From: Deltaproteobacteria bacterium
Lineage (GTDB): Bacteria > Bdellovibrionota > FAC87 > UBA2466
Reading direction: 5' to 3'
DNA: 32,554 nucleotides
NCBI GenBank assembly: GCA_016196825.1
Contig: JACPWY010000066.1
Location: forward strand, 1-32,554
Below, in pieces: positions 25,364-32,554 of the stretch. Position 1 is the first letter of the stretch, and every line of letters starts with the position of its first letter. The notes beneath the pieces were generated by a model. That model saw only the letters and a program-made list of their open reading frames with translations. It did no database searches and was not told where the DNA came from. The position numbers and the translations under genes are program-made.

Positions 25364-26223
25364 TAGACCGCGATCGATCCGCGGTGAGCGGTGTCTTTGA
25401 GCCCTAGGAAGGAGGCCGCAACACTGCGTTCGTTGCGTTTTTGCAACTTCACGGCGGCGTTCATATCTACCATCGCCTTTTCCGTGATTGTGCCCCCGAG
25501 ATCGTCAAGAGCCCTGATGAGGTCTGGCGCCGTCTTGGCCAGCGCGTCTCGATAGACGTAGAGAGCATCGTAGCGGGGGAAGAGGTGCGCGTCGTCCTCG
25601 AGTGCAACGAGATGGTGGTATTCGATTTCAGCATCGGTTGTATAGAGATCGGTCACATCGAGTGAGCCTTCAGCAAGGCCAAGGTACGTGACCTCATGTT
25701 CTAAGGATCGGACAACCTCAGGATTGAGGCCATAGGCTCTCTTGAGCGCTGGCCAGCCCTCGGCCCGATTCATAAACTCGTGGCTGAATCCGAATCGCAG
25801 GGAGGGATAGCGCGCCAGATCGGAGATCTTCTTGAGTCCCAACTGTGAGGCTGTCGTTTGGGTCACGCCGATGGCGTAGGAATTGTTAAAGCCCAGGGGT
25901 TTGGTGGCTCGCAATCCCAAACGGTGAAGTGAGGCCTCGATGGCAGGCCAATCACGAGGGTGACCGGGCAAGAGCTCTTGGGATAGGGTGCCAGTGTACT
26001 CGGCATAGAGATCAATCTCTCCTTTGAGAAGTGCTGCCCACACAACCCGCGTCCCCCCGAGCCCTGCGCTATGATGGGCCCGCGCTCCATTCTGCACGGC
26101 GAGAATAGCGGCGATTTCGCCGAGGGTGACGTTTTCGATGTTGGCCTTAGAGGCAATCCTGACTTCAGTCGCCCAACCAAGACTCGTGACACCGACGACC
26201 CATGTGGCAAGAATCCTAAACAT
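25309..26223 (-). CDS. OpuBC-type periplasmic substrate-binding protein (betaine/quaternary amine class)
   Basis: 304 residues with signal peptide MFRILATWVVGVTSLGWATE. The family landmarks are present: VRIASKANIENVTLGEIAAIL, the GLGGTRVVWAALLKGEIDLYAEYTGT block, a GFNNSYAIGV strand and a DLYTTDAEI segment. OpuBC/ProX-like proteins bind glycine betaine, choline, carnitine or related cations; some bind ergothioneine. The last ~27 residues after FLGLKD (to SQSRCSSRS) do not look like the family. They run out of frame through the start of the permease, consistent with a damaged junction. The gene overlaps the upstream ABC ATPase gene by 8 bp. Confidence 0.9.
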   Translation of the reverse strand: MFRILATWVVGVTSLGWATEVRIASKANIENVTLGEIAAILAVQNGARAHHSAGLGGTRVVWAALLKGEIDLYAEYTGTLSQELLPGHPRDWPAIEASLHRLGLRATKPLGFNNSYAIGVTQTTASQLGLKKISDLARYPSLRFGFSHEFMNRAEGWPALKRAYGLNPEVVRSLEHEVTYLGLAEGSLDVTDLYTTDAEIEYHHLVALEDDAHLFPRYDALYVYRDALAKTAPDLIRALDDLGGTITEKAMVDMNAAVKLQKRNERSVAASFLGLKDTAHRGSIAVYTRHNTSSWSQSRCSSRS

Positions 26224-26959
26224 AGTTCACAAAATGCGGCGGTCGCTGGGCGTTGATAAAGGCGGAGACGAATGCGTCCGCGGGTTCTTGGGAAAGGGTC
26301 TTGAAATCTCCGTCCTGCACCACTCGCCCCTCCTTCATGAGAATGATTCGGTCACCGAGGAAAGAGGCTTCACCCAGGTCGTGAGTCACAAGAATGACCG
26401 TCTTCCTCAGTTCCCTAAAGATGGCCTTGAGATCGCTTTGAAGGTCGCTGCGAATCATGGGATCGAGCGCCCCCATCGGCTCATCCAGGAGAAGAACCTC
26501 GGGATTGAGCATGAGCGCGCGCATCAGACTCACGCGCTGACGCTGCCCCCCCGACAATTGCAATGGGAACTGTTTGAGACACCGGCCCGGAAATTTTGTT
26601 AGCATAAGGAGCTCATCCAATCGATTCTTGAGCTGGGCCTCATCCATTTTCAGGTAACGGGCGAGAAGAAGCACGTTGTCTTCGGCGTTCAAGTGCGGAA
26701 AGAGGCCACCATCCTGGATCACATACCCCATCCGTCGCCGCTGAATCATGGCATTTTCTTCGGTGAGTGGCTCTCCGTCGAAGAGTACTCTCCCCTCATC
26801 GGGTGGAATGAGCCCCATGAAGATCCGTAGTAGAGTGGATTTTCCAGACCCGCTCTCGCCAATCAACACGGTGGTCTCAAACGATCCTACGGTGAATGAA
26901 GTCGGCCATAGCGCGTGGTTTGCATGATAGCGTTTCGAGACCGCCTGAAGTTCAAACAT
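26216..26959 (-). CDS. ABC transporter ATP-binding protein (OpuBA/ProV-like, no CBS domains)
   Basis: 247 residues with an intact nucleotide-binding domain: Walker A GESGSGKST (34-42), Q-loop VIQDGGLFPHL, signature LSGGQRQR (135-142), Walker B VLLLDEPMGALDP and switch His H193 (LVTHDLGEA). The RRRMGYVIQDGGLFPHL pattern is typical of the osmoprotectant uptake group. The C-terminal CBS pair that senses ionic strength in ProV/OpuAA is absent, so this is unlikely to be an osmotically gated system. The ATG follows the aldehyde dehydrogenase stop without a gap. The partners are the binding protein and the damaged permease just downstream. Confidence 0.93.
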   Translation of the reverse strand: MFELQAVSKRYHANHALWPTSFTVGSFETTVLIGESGSGKSTLLRIFMGLIPPDEGRVLFDGEPLTEENAMIQRRRMGYVIQDGGLFPHLNAEDNVLLLARYLKMDEAQLKNRLDELLMLTKFPGRCLKQFPLQLSGGQRQRVSLMRALMLNPEVLLLDEPMGALDPMIRSDLQSDLKAIFRELRKTVILVTHDLGEASFLGDRIILMKEGRVVQDGDFKTLSQEPADAFVSAFINAQRPPHFVNYV

Positions 26960-28459
26960 TTACAGCTTCACCCAGACCGATTTCCGCTTCGTATAGCTAT
27001 CGAGAGAGTGGATGGCCATTTCCTTTCCCCACCCGCTCTGGCGGAAGCCTCCGAATGGGCTCGCAAAATCGTAGCAACCATAGCGATTGATAAACACCTG
27101 ACCGGCGTCAAGCCTCTCGGCAATGCGGTGGGCGCGAGTGATATCCTTGGTCCAAAGTCCGGCCGCGAGGCCAAAGACCGTGTCATTGGCCATCGCGACG
27201 GCTTCGTCGTCCGTGGTGAACTCGGTTACGGTCAGGACAGGGCCAAAGATCTCTTCCTTGGCAATCTTCATCTCCGGGCGAACATCCGCAAAAATTGTCG
27301 GGCGTATGAAAAGCCCGTGGGCATTGCTTCCGTTGCGATCATTCACGCCTCCGGCAGCGAGGCGAGCCCCTTCTTCTTTCCCTATCCGGATGTAGTCCAT
27401 GACTTTATCGTAGTGGGCCTTGTGACATTGAGGCCCTTGGTCGCTCCGCGCATCAAAGGGGTCACCGCACTTTACTGCTTCGGCCCGTTTTACCAAGCCA
27501 GCAATCACGGTCTTTGCAACGTCCTTATGGACCAGGAGTCGGGTCGGCTCTGAACATTTTTCCCCTTTGTGGGAAAACATGGCTTCGAAGGACCGTTGAA
27601 TAGCTTCTTCCAGATCGGGTGGATCGTTGAAGATGATGTTGGGTGATTTTCCGCCTAGTTCCAAGGAGACACCCTTGAGATTCGACAACGCCGACTGAGA
27701 GGCGATTAATTTCCCGACGGGCGTGCTACCGGTGAAGGCAATTTTGGCCACGTGTGGGTGCTGGCTGAGGCATTCGCCAACACTCCTGCCCCCCAGAACA
27801 AGATTAATCACGCCGCTGGGAAGAATGTTCTTCTCTTCGAGAATCTCAAAGAGGCGAATGGCCGACAGAGATGTGAAGGGCGACGGCTTGAGAATCACGG
27901 TATTTCCCATCGCCAACGCGGGCGCCATCTTCCAGCACGCCATCAGAAGCGGAAAATTCCATGGGACGATCAGAGCGCACACACCGAGAGGCTCGCGAAC
28001 GATGTAGTTGAGAAAATCCCCTTCCACTGGAGCTGTTTCACCATAGAGCTTGTTTGTCCATCCAGCGTAGTACTCAAACACCTCGGCAGCTTCCGGGAGA
28101 TCGTCCTTCACCGATTCACGGTAGAGCTTCCCGTTATTGAGCGTCTCCAGTGTCGCGAGCTCAGCGTGGTGCTCTCGGATAGCACTGGCTATCCGGTTGA
28201 GGAGTTGGGCCCGCTCTTTGCGGTTCGTCTTTCGCCAGGAAGCGTACGCTGTGTGCGCCCGGGAGACGGCCAGCTCAACGGTCTCTCGCGGCGTCTCGGC
28301 AAAATGAGTGAGAGTCGATTGGTCAACGGGATTCACGGCGGCGATCCGTTCGCCCTGGATCATCCAAGCGCCTCCGACAACGGCTCCCTTGGGTTCTAGG
28401 GTGAGCCAACGGCGAGCCCACTCAAGGCGAGGGGCTAAGTGATCGCTGGGGCTATTCAT
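26960..28459 (-). CDS. NAD(P)-dependent aldehyde dehydrogenase
   Basis: 499 residues, full-length class with the catalytic N168 (VPWNF), E267 (SLELGGKSP) and C302 (GEKCSEPTR). Cofactor-site elements FTGSTPVGK and GNTVILKPS are also intact, as is the C-terminal GYDFASPFGGF-type oligomerisation segment. It is closest in appearance to the betaine-aldehyde/aminoaldehyde group. The enzyme oxidises an aldehyde to its acid in the cytoplasm. Its place between a lyase and an osmolyte-type transporter suggests an amine- or betaine-derived aldehyde, which is inference. The start overlaps the lyase stop (ATGA) and the stop abuts the ATPase start. Nothing is visibly broken. Confidence 0.93.
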   Translation of the reverse strand: MNSPSDHLAPRLEWARRWLTLEPKGAVVGGAWMIQGERIAAVNPVDQSTLTHFAETPRETVELAVSRAHTAYASWRKTNRKERAQLLNRIASAIREHHAELATLETLNNGKLYRESVKDDLPEAAEVFEYYAGWTNKLYGETAPVEGDFLNYIVREPLGVCALIVPWNFPLLMACWKMAPALAMGNTVILKPSPFTSLSAIRLFEILEEKNILPSGVINLVLGGRSVGECLSQHPHVAKIAFTGSTPVGKLIASQSALSNLKGVSLELGGKSPNIIFNDPPDLEEAIQRSFEAMFSHKGEKCSEPTRLLVHKDVAKTVIAGLVKRAEAVKCGDPFDARSDQGPQCHKAHYDKVMDYIRIGKEEGARLAAGGVNDRNGSNAHGLFIRPTIFADVRPEMKIAKEEIFGPVLTVTEFTTDDEAVAMANDTVFGLAAGLWTKDITRAHRIAERLDAGQVFINRYGCYDFASPFGGFRQSGWGKEMAIHSLDSYTKRKSVWVKL

Positions 28460-29619
28460 GAGAGCGTCTCCCGGTGGCGCTCACACACAGCGCGGTTGAT
28501 CTCAAGGGTATCGACACAGGTCGAAATGAGTCGGGTGGCCTGTTCGAGAATCCTAAGACTGTCGTTGAGATTGGCGGCCATCACCGACTCAAAAACATTG
28601 AGGTTGAGTTCCGTCTGCTCGAGCGCCGATTGAACGGCGGCATGGTTCCCTATGATCTGGATGGCACATTGGATCACGGTCTCTGGGATCATGGGGTTGA
28701 TCTTCCCTGGAAAGAATGAGGAACCCTCGATCGTGGACTTCAGAGATATCTCATTCAGTCCAGCTGCGGGGCCGGAGGAAAGCAGCCGGAGATCCTTTGC
28801 AAACTTGAGATAGAGTCGACCCAAGGAGACGAGCGACCCCGAAAAAGTACCCAGATCATCTGAATTTTGTGCAGCGTCGAATAGATTTTCTCGCGCCACC
28901 CAGGCAATCCCTGTGACATCTTTCAGGAGATCCAACACGCAAGTTCGATAGGCGGCAGAGGCGCCTGTGCCGTCGCCAATGACCGTCCCCCCCAGATTGA
29001 CCTGAAGAAGAGTGTCACGCGTTCTTTTAAGCTCTTGGCTTTGGCGTCTAAGCCCGGCAGCCACTCCAGAAAAGTAGGCGCCATAGGTAGTCGCCATTGC
29101 GTCGCGGAGACAGGTGCGCGCAATCGTCGGAATGTTTTGTGTCTCGGCCGCTCGCTTTTCGATGACGAGGACCAGCGAATCGACCTGATTGAGAACCTGC
29201 CCGCCCAACCGGTAGAGGGCGACCCGGAGCGCCGTGTGGCACACATCGGCCGTTGACTGCGATAGATTCGCCTGTGGAAATCCCACGATCTCGTTAACGT
29301 TCCTGTTGATCGCTATCGAGCCTCCGCCCAGAAGGAGATCCACCGGAAAGAGGTCGGCCGGGTTTTGCAACCGGATGGTCTTCACGCGGGCTTCAATCCG
29401 TTCTAGGTCTGGCCCTTTGATATGGCCGGCCTGCCGGTTGGCTCGCGCGCAGGCCACCTTCACATCAAGCAAGGCGGTGACATAGTCAGAGAAGCAAGAC
29501 AGTGGACGCCTTCCCACTGCGCCGAGCGCCAGGGCCCGGGCCGTATGAATGCCATACGGAGCATCGCCCGAAATCGGCAGTCGCCCTAGGCTGTCCTCTT
29601 CCCAACGATCCATTGTCAC
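28456..29619 (-). CDS. Short aspartase/fumarase-superfamily lyase
   Basis: 387 residues from GTG at 29619 (an ATG follows two codons later). Superfamily marks are clear: PYGIHTARAL near the N-terminus, NLSQSTADVCHTA, and the flexible catalytic loop GS300S301FFPGKINPMIPE. Aspartases, fumarases and ergothionase-like enzymes use this Ser loop to abstract a proton and eliminate ammonia, water or an amine. Two oddities: the T-(H/Q)-L-Q-D position reads TCLRDA, and the protein stops at the point where typical ~460-residue members enter their small C-terminal domain. Because the stop forms a tidy ATGA overlap with the dehydrogenase, the short form may be native. The substrate is unknown. Confidence 0.85.
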   Translation of the reverse strand: MTMDRWEEDSLGRLPISGDAPYGIHTARALALGAVGRRPLSCFSDYVTALLDVKVACARANRQAGHIKGPDLERIEARVKTIRLQNPADLFPVDLLLGGGSIAINRNVNEIVGFPQANLSQSTADVCHTALRVALYRLGGQVLNQVDSLVLVIEKRAAETQNIPTIARTCLRDAMATTYGAYFSGVAAGLRRQSQELKRTRDTLLQVNLGGTVIGDGTGASAAYRTCVLDLLKDVTGIAWVARENLFDAAQNSDDLGTFSGSLVSLGRLYLKFAKDLRLLSSGPAAGLNEISLKSTIEGSSFFPGKINPMIPETVIQCAIQIIGNHAAVQSALEQTELNLNVFESVMAANLNDSLRILEQATRLISTCVDTLEINRAVCERHRETLS

Positions 29620-30435
29620 ACGTTCACCGGAGCCGTCGCCACCCTGCCGTACCGCATGTACTGCAGATGCTCCGTGCCCCTCACATCGGGGCGGGTGTCA
29701 TACCCCAAAAGCGCGACCAATCGGGGCGTCTTTCCGCCAATCGCGGTCACCCGGTGAATTGAATGTCGCCCCTCGAAGAGTACGAGCGCCCCGGGCTGCA
29801 TCTCGAGGTGGACCACACCCTCAGGGGACCCATCAAGTAGGGCAAACTTTTTCATAACGTTCCTCGCGCGCGGTGCGGATCATGGGTACAAACTCAAAAT
29901 CACCGCCCTCTTCGGAATCCTGAAGCGCAATCGAGGTCACAAAATCGGTCTGGTCGAAGTGCCATCTGAGATAGTCACCCTCTTTCATCACAGCAATGTT
30001 GAGAGCTGAGAGCGAATCGTTGTAGCGGTAGAGTTTGGGCTTTTGGAGGATCTGAGCCAGAAGTTCGACCAATGGGTTCCACTCATAGAGTTGGCGAATG
30101 AGGGTCGCCTTGGGGATCTGATCGTAGGCGACGGCACCGAGGGAGGTCGTGTCGGTGCGTCTTTTTGGATGGTTCGACTCGAGCGTCGGGTCGATTGGCT
30201 CAAGGTAGGCGTTTCCATTCACTGTACTGTGATAGGCGCGTGGTGCGAGCCTCGCAGCCTCTCCCGCCATTGCCCCAATGTAGGCCGGGTTTACAAATTC
30301 TCTGAGCGCGCAGCAGCCAACAGATCTGATCTGCTCGCGGCAGGTCGCCAGGAAATCCTGGCCTTTCGAGCCCGCGAGTTCGAGGACAGGATATCTATTG
30401 AGATTTACTAGAGTTTCCGGTGTGACGTCGGACAT
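29616..30435 (-). pseudogene. 2OG-Fe(II) oxygenase (HalD/BesD-like) split by a +1 frameshift
   Basis: The first frame (30435 to 29833, 200 residues) carries the iron ligands H159 and D161 (LRWHFDQTDF) and GGDFEFVP. The second frame (from 29855 to 29616) carries the distal ligand and cosubstrate residues (LFEGRHSIHRV, then PRLVALLGYD) and a terminal YMRYGR motif. Removing one base from the five-A run at 29848-29852 fuses them into one 272-residue protein reading YEKFALLDG, as expected for the family. The retained Asp points to hydroxylation rather than halogenation (halogenases have Gly or Ala there). TAGGT precedes the ATG. The stop overlaps the lyase GTG (GTGA). It may be a genuine pseudogene or a homopolymer sequencing error. 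Confidence 0.85.
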
Positions 30436-30726
30436 CTTTACCTACTATTTGACGCTAAAGCACTGCGCTATTACCCCCTTTAATCCTCGGGCTGGGCGAA
30501 GTAAAGGCGCCCCGGAGACCTGCGTTAACAGAGTTTCACTGTCTAAGGGACCAACGCGTTTCTGTTCTCATTTTAAGGTGTTAGAAAAGAGGCTCAGAAC
30601 GTTGTCCAAAATATTGTCGAATTGAGGCGAGAGACCCCATTAGAGCGCCCCACACCTTCAGCGGCCCGTTGTTTGCAACAGAATGCTTGAGCGCTATCCC
30701 ACCCCTTTCAGAAAGGCATTTCACTC
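30436..30726. other. Divergent intergenic region
   Basis: 291 bp between the oxygenase operon (minus) and the VWA lipoprotein operon (plus). It must hold both promoters, but no convincing -35/-10 pair was found on either strand. The nearest boxes are a TAATAG on the minus strand near 30465-30475 and an AT-rich patch near 30605-30615. No RNA gene, repeat or small coding sequence was recognised. Confidence 0.5.
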
Positions 30727-31728
30727 GTGCGCCGCGCGTGGTTTATCATGCTGTCGACCTTGCTGGCGTGTTGTTCCGATCAGGTGGAGACGTTCTATTC
30801 CAGGCTCCCGCCCGATTTCTGGAGCAACTCTTACCTCCTCGCAGACATAGAATCCAATGAGCTCAGTTCCGCCCCCATCGACATCCTTTGGGTGGTCGAC
30901 AACAGCGGTAGCATGGCCGCGCACCAGTCAAATCTTCAAAAATATTTTTCGAGCTTTATGGCGGCGTTCACCCAAAACCCTGGCTTGGATTACAGTTTTG
31001 GCCTCCTCTCGACCGACACGCGAAACGCCCCGTATCTCGGCTTCGACCCTCAAGACTCGCTCACCCAGAACGCTCTCGATCCGGTGGGAAGTTTCCAGAG
31101 GGCGGTCGCCCGACTGGGCACCAAAGGAGCTGGCACAGAGAAGGCCTTCACGCCAATCATGAATGCCATCAGGAACCACCCCGATTTTCTCCGGCCGAAG
31201 GCTCGGCTTGGCCTCATCATCGTTTCCGATGCCGCGGAACAAAGCACGGAGATCTCGGTGCAAGGTTTTGTGAATTACCTCATCGGGAAAAAGGGGAACC
31301 TCAACAGCGTGAGCGTCTATGGAATTCTCGGGCCTAGTGATTTTCAGTGTGCACAAACGGACACCGCCTGGACCTATAAAGGCAGCCGCTACGAAGCCTT
31401 TATGAAAGCAACCAAAGGTCACACGATTCCGCTTTGCAGTGATTTTAGCACGGGCCTCCTCACCATTTCGCAGGGGCTGGTGTCCCAGACGCTCTCGGTC
31501 CGCATTCATTTGCCACGAGTGCCACCCGACCCAAGCACAATCGCGGTGAGTATCAATACGGTCACGGCACCCGAGGGCTCCTGGCGATACGATTCGCAAT
31601 CCAATGACATTGTTTTTCTCGATACCAGCCTTTTTCTGCACCCCGACGACCGCATTGACGTTTCGATGAGCCTCGTTCCCCCCTCCAGCAGCCAGGCGAA
31701 ATCCTCCGTTTCCTCACTGGAACGGTGA
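30727..31728 (+). CDS. VWA-domain lipoprotein
   Basis: 333 residues from GTG at 30727. The Arg-Arg signal with LLACCSD gives a lipobox Cys at 15 or 16, so the protein should be membrane-anchored. A von Willebrand A domain follows: ILWVVDNSGSM (D58-x-S60-x-S62 of the metal-ion-dependent adhesion site), FGLLSTDTRN, and LGLIIVSDAAEQS with the distal Asp. The C-terminal ~90 residues are beta-rich (SVRIHLPRVPPDPSTIAVSIN and so on), like the ends of related delta-group VWA lipoproteins. VWA domains bind protein partners through a divalent metal; a surface adhesion or envelope-assembly role is likely but the partner is unknown. It is followed by the host-attachment-family gene. Confidence 0.88.
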   Translation: MRRAWFIMLSTLLACCSDQVETFYSRLPPDFWSNSYLLADIESNELSSAPIDILWVVDNSGSMAAHQSNLQKYFSSFMAAFTQNPGLDYSFGLLSTDTRNAPYLGFDPQDSLTQNALDPVGSFQRAVARLGTKGAGTEKAFTPIMNAIRNHPDFLRPKARLGLIIVSDAAEQSTEISVQGFVNYLIGKKGNLNSVSVYGILGPSDFQCAQTDTAWTYKGSRYEAFMKATKGHTIPLCSDFSTGLLTISQGLVSQTLSVRIHLPRVPPDPSTIAVSINTVTAPEGSWRYDSQSNDIVFLDTSLFLHPDDRIDVSMSLVPPSSSQAKSSVSSLER

Positions 31729-31816
31729 CTCCGTTCTGGCACGGATGGTGCATATGTTTGGGAGTGTGTTCAAAGGAAAAACAAAACGCGGCGTGGATAT
31801 TAGGGAAACTCTCCTA

Positions 31817-32296
31817 ATGCCCCCATCGCTTCGCGCCAAAAACAAGCGGATATGGATACTAGTGCTCGACAGTTCTAAGGCCCGGATGTTTTCAAGCCGC
31901 CCGGGAAAAAACGAATTCGCTCTGGTGCAGGAGATTTCCAATCCCCAGGGGCGGGCGCATGGCAGAACTCTGGTCACCGATCGGCCCGGTCGCAGCTTTG
32001 ATAGCCACACTCGTAGCACGCACTCACAGACGGGGGCTTCGAGGCACTCTTTATCGTCGAGATTGAGCCCCCATGGCCAAGCGGTCGAGTCTTTCTTGAG
32101 CAAACTCGCCAAGTACCTTGAAACAAAGAGTCATCAAGAACAGTTCTCGCAACTCATCGTATTCGCCGAACCTCACCTTTGGGGAAGGCTGCAAAAGATG
32201 CTGGGGCCATCCCTGAAGAAACAGATGCTGAAACGGGAATGGGACCTGGCCTGGTTACCCACTTCACAGGTAATACCCCGCCTCCATGCCGCTTAA
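31817..32296 (+). CDS. Host-attachment-family protein (PF10116-like)
   Basis: 160 residues from ATG at 31817, chosen because family members begin a few residues before the first strand (here RIWILVLDSSKARMF). ATGs at 31745 and 31754 would add up to 24 unlike residues. Later blocks also fit: VTDRPGRSFDSHT, the GASRHSLSSRLSPHGQAVESFLSKLAKYLE helix, and LIVFAEPHLWGRLQKML. The family was named for a plant-attachment phenotype, but the fold resembles eRF1 domain 1/Dom34 and the true role may be RNA- or ribosome-linked. No signal peptide, so cytoplasmic. It is 88 bp after the VWA lipoprotein. Confidence 0.82.
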   Translation: MPPSLRAKNKRIWILVLDSSKARMFSSRPGKNEFALVQEISNPQGRAHGRTLVTDRPGRSFDSHTRSTHSQTGASRHSLSSRLSPHGQAVESFLSKLAKYLETKSHQEQFSQLIVFAEPHLWGRLQKMLGPSLKKQMLKREWDLAWLPTSQVIPRLHAA

Positions 32297-32476
32297 CGGC
32301 GAATGCAATTCGCCACACAGCTGTTGCAGGCTGGACGGCCAGCGTTCCGGATCGGTCGCCGGCCCCAGGGGGAGTTCGGTTTTTGCAGCGAGCATAGGTC
32401 GCTGCCGATCGTCTATATAGTGGCTGGCGCGAAACTCCCTGCATAATTTCTTAGTTTATCGACGAGAAACGGCTTG

Positions 32477-32554
32477 ATGTCTGTCTCATGGTGTGGTGAT
32501 TTGTGTGGCATCAGCATGGGTTTTGGCATCTTGTTTCTACTTTTTCTCCTGCAC
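32477..32554 (+). CDS. Possible start of an exported protein cut by the window edge
   Basis: From ATG at 32477 the frame is open to the last base (26 codons). It ends in a strongly hydrophobic stretch (MGFGILFLLFLLH), like a signal peptide or first membrane helix. The ribosome site is weak and an internal ATG at 32516 is an alternative. Between 32297 and 32476 I see only a short GGCGAAT/ATTCGCC hairpin without a T-run and a TATATA box at about 32415. Confidence 0.35.
   Translation, partial: MSVSWCGDLCGISMGFGILFLLFLLH

Noticed and set aside
29848..29855. Programmed frameshift site in the oxygenase
   Set aside because: The required shift is +1, the run has only five A, and codon phase does not fit an X-XXY-YYZ heptamer. 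A simple indel explains it better.

Overview
The window looks like a chromosomal segment of a Gram-negative bacterium of the old 'delta-proteobacterial' type, most likely Bdellovibrionota/Oligoflexia. This is inferred from gene content, not from any search. Supporting signs are many signal-peptide and lipobox proteins, a lipoprotein with a von Willebrand A domain, an outer-membrane barrel ending in Phe, an rpsA-sppA-MerR neighbourhood and moderate GC. No IS element, prophage, CRISPR array, tRNA or rRNA was seen.

Layout. (1) 1-8890, minus strand: surface/secretome block. It holds a giant secreted repeat protein running off the left edge (B-repeat-like region, Gly/Thr linker, three DUF5648-like LY(N) repeats, four ~105-residue GWA-DPD modules), a secreted 500-residue protein of unknown function 15 bp upstream of it, and a 1.2-kb-residue periplasmic/surface protein made of ten ASH-like beta-sandwich repeats. 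(2) 8994-10670, minus: C45-type Ntn-hydrolase. (3) 10729-14221, plus: overlapping trio of a membrane protein, TldD and TldE/PmbA, followed by a strong intrinsic terminator. (4) 14488-18785, plus: the translation operon ffh-rpsP-khpA-rimM-trmD, with hppD (tyrosine catabolism) where rplS usually lies. (5) 18779-19213, minus: small lipoprotein. (6) 19451-25044, plus: rpsA, sppA, an OM barrel, a periplasmic protein that looks like a degenerate Clp/torsin AAA+ ATPase, and a MerR regulator with a clear promoter. (7) 25082-30435, minus: tightly coupled catabolic/transport operon (HalD/BesD-like 2OG-Fe(II) oxygenase, short aspartase/fumarase-family lyase, aldehyde dehydrogenase, ABC ATPase, OpuBC-type binding protein, OpuBB-type permease). 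(8) 30727-32554, plus: VWA lipoprotein, host-attachment-family protein and possibly the start of another exported protein.

The most interesting stretch is block 7. The gene set reads as uptake of a quaternary-amine or betaine-like compound, hydroxylation, elimination and aldehyde oxidation, a combination I do not recognise as a described pathway. It also appears to be decaying. The oxygenase is split by a single extra base in an A-run, and the permease has lost its central third or more, including the coupling helix region. The second point worth following is the exported AAA+-like protein lacking both Walker motifs. The third is the pair of secreted proteins at the left edge.
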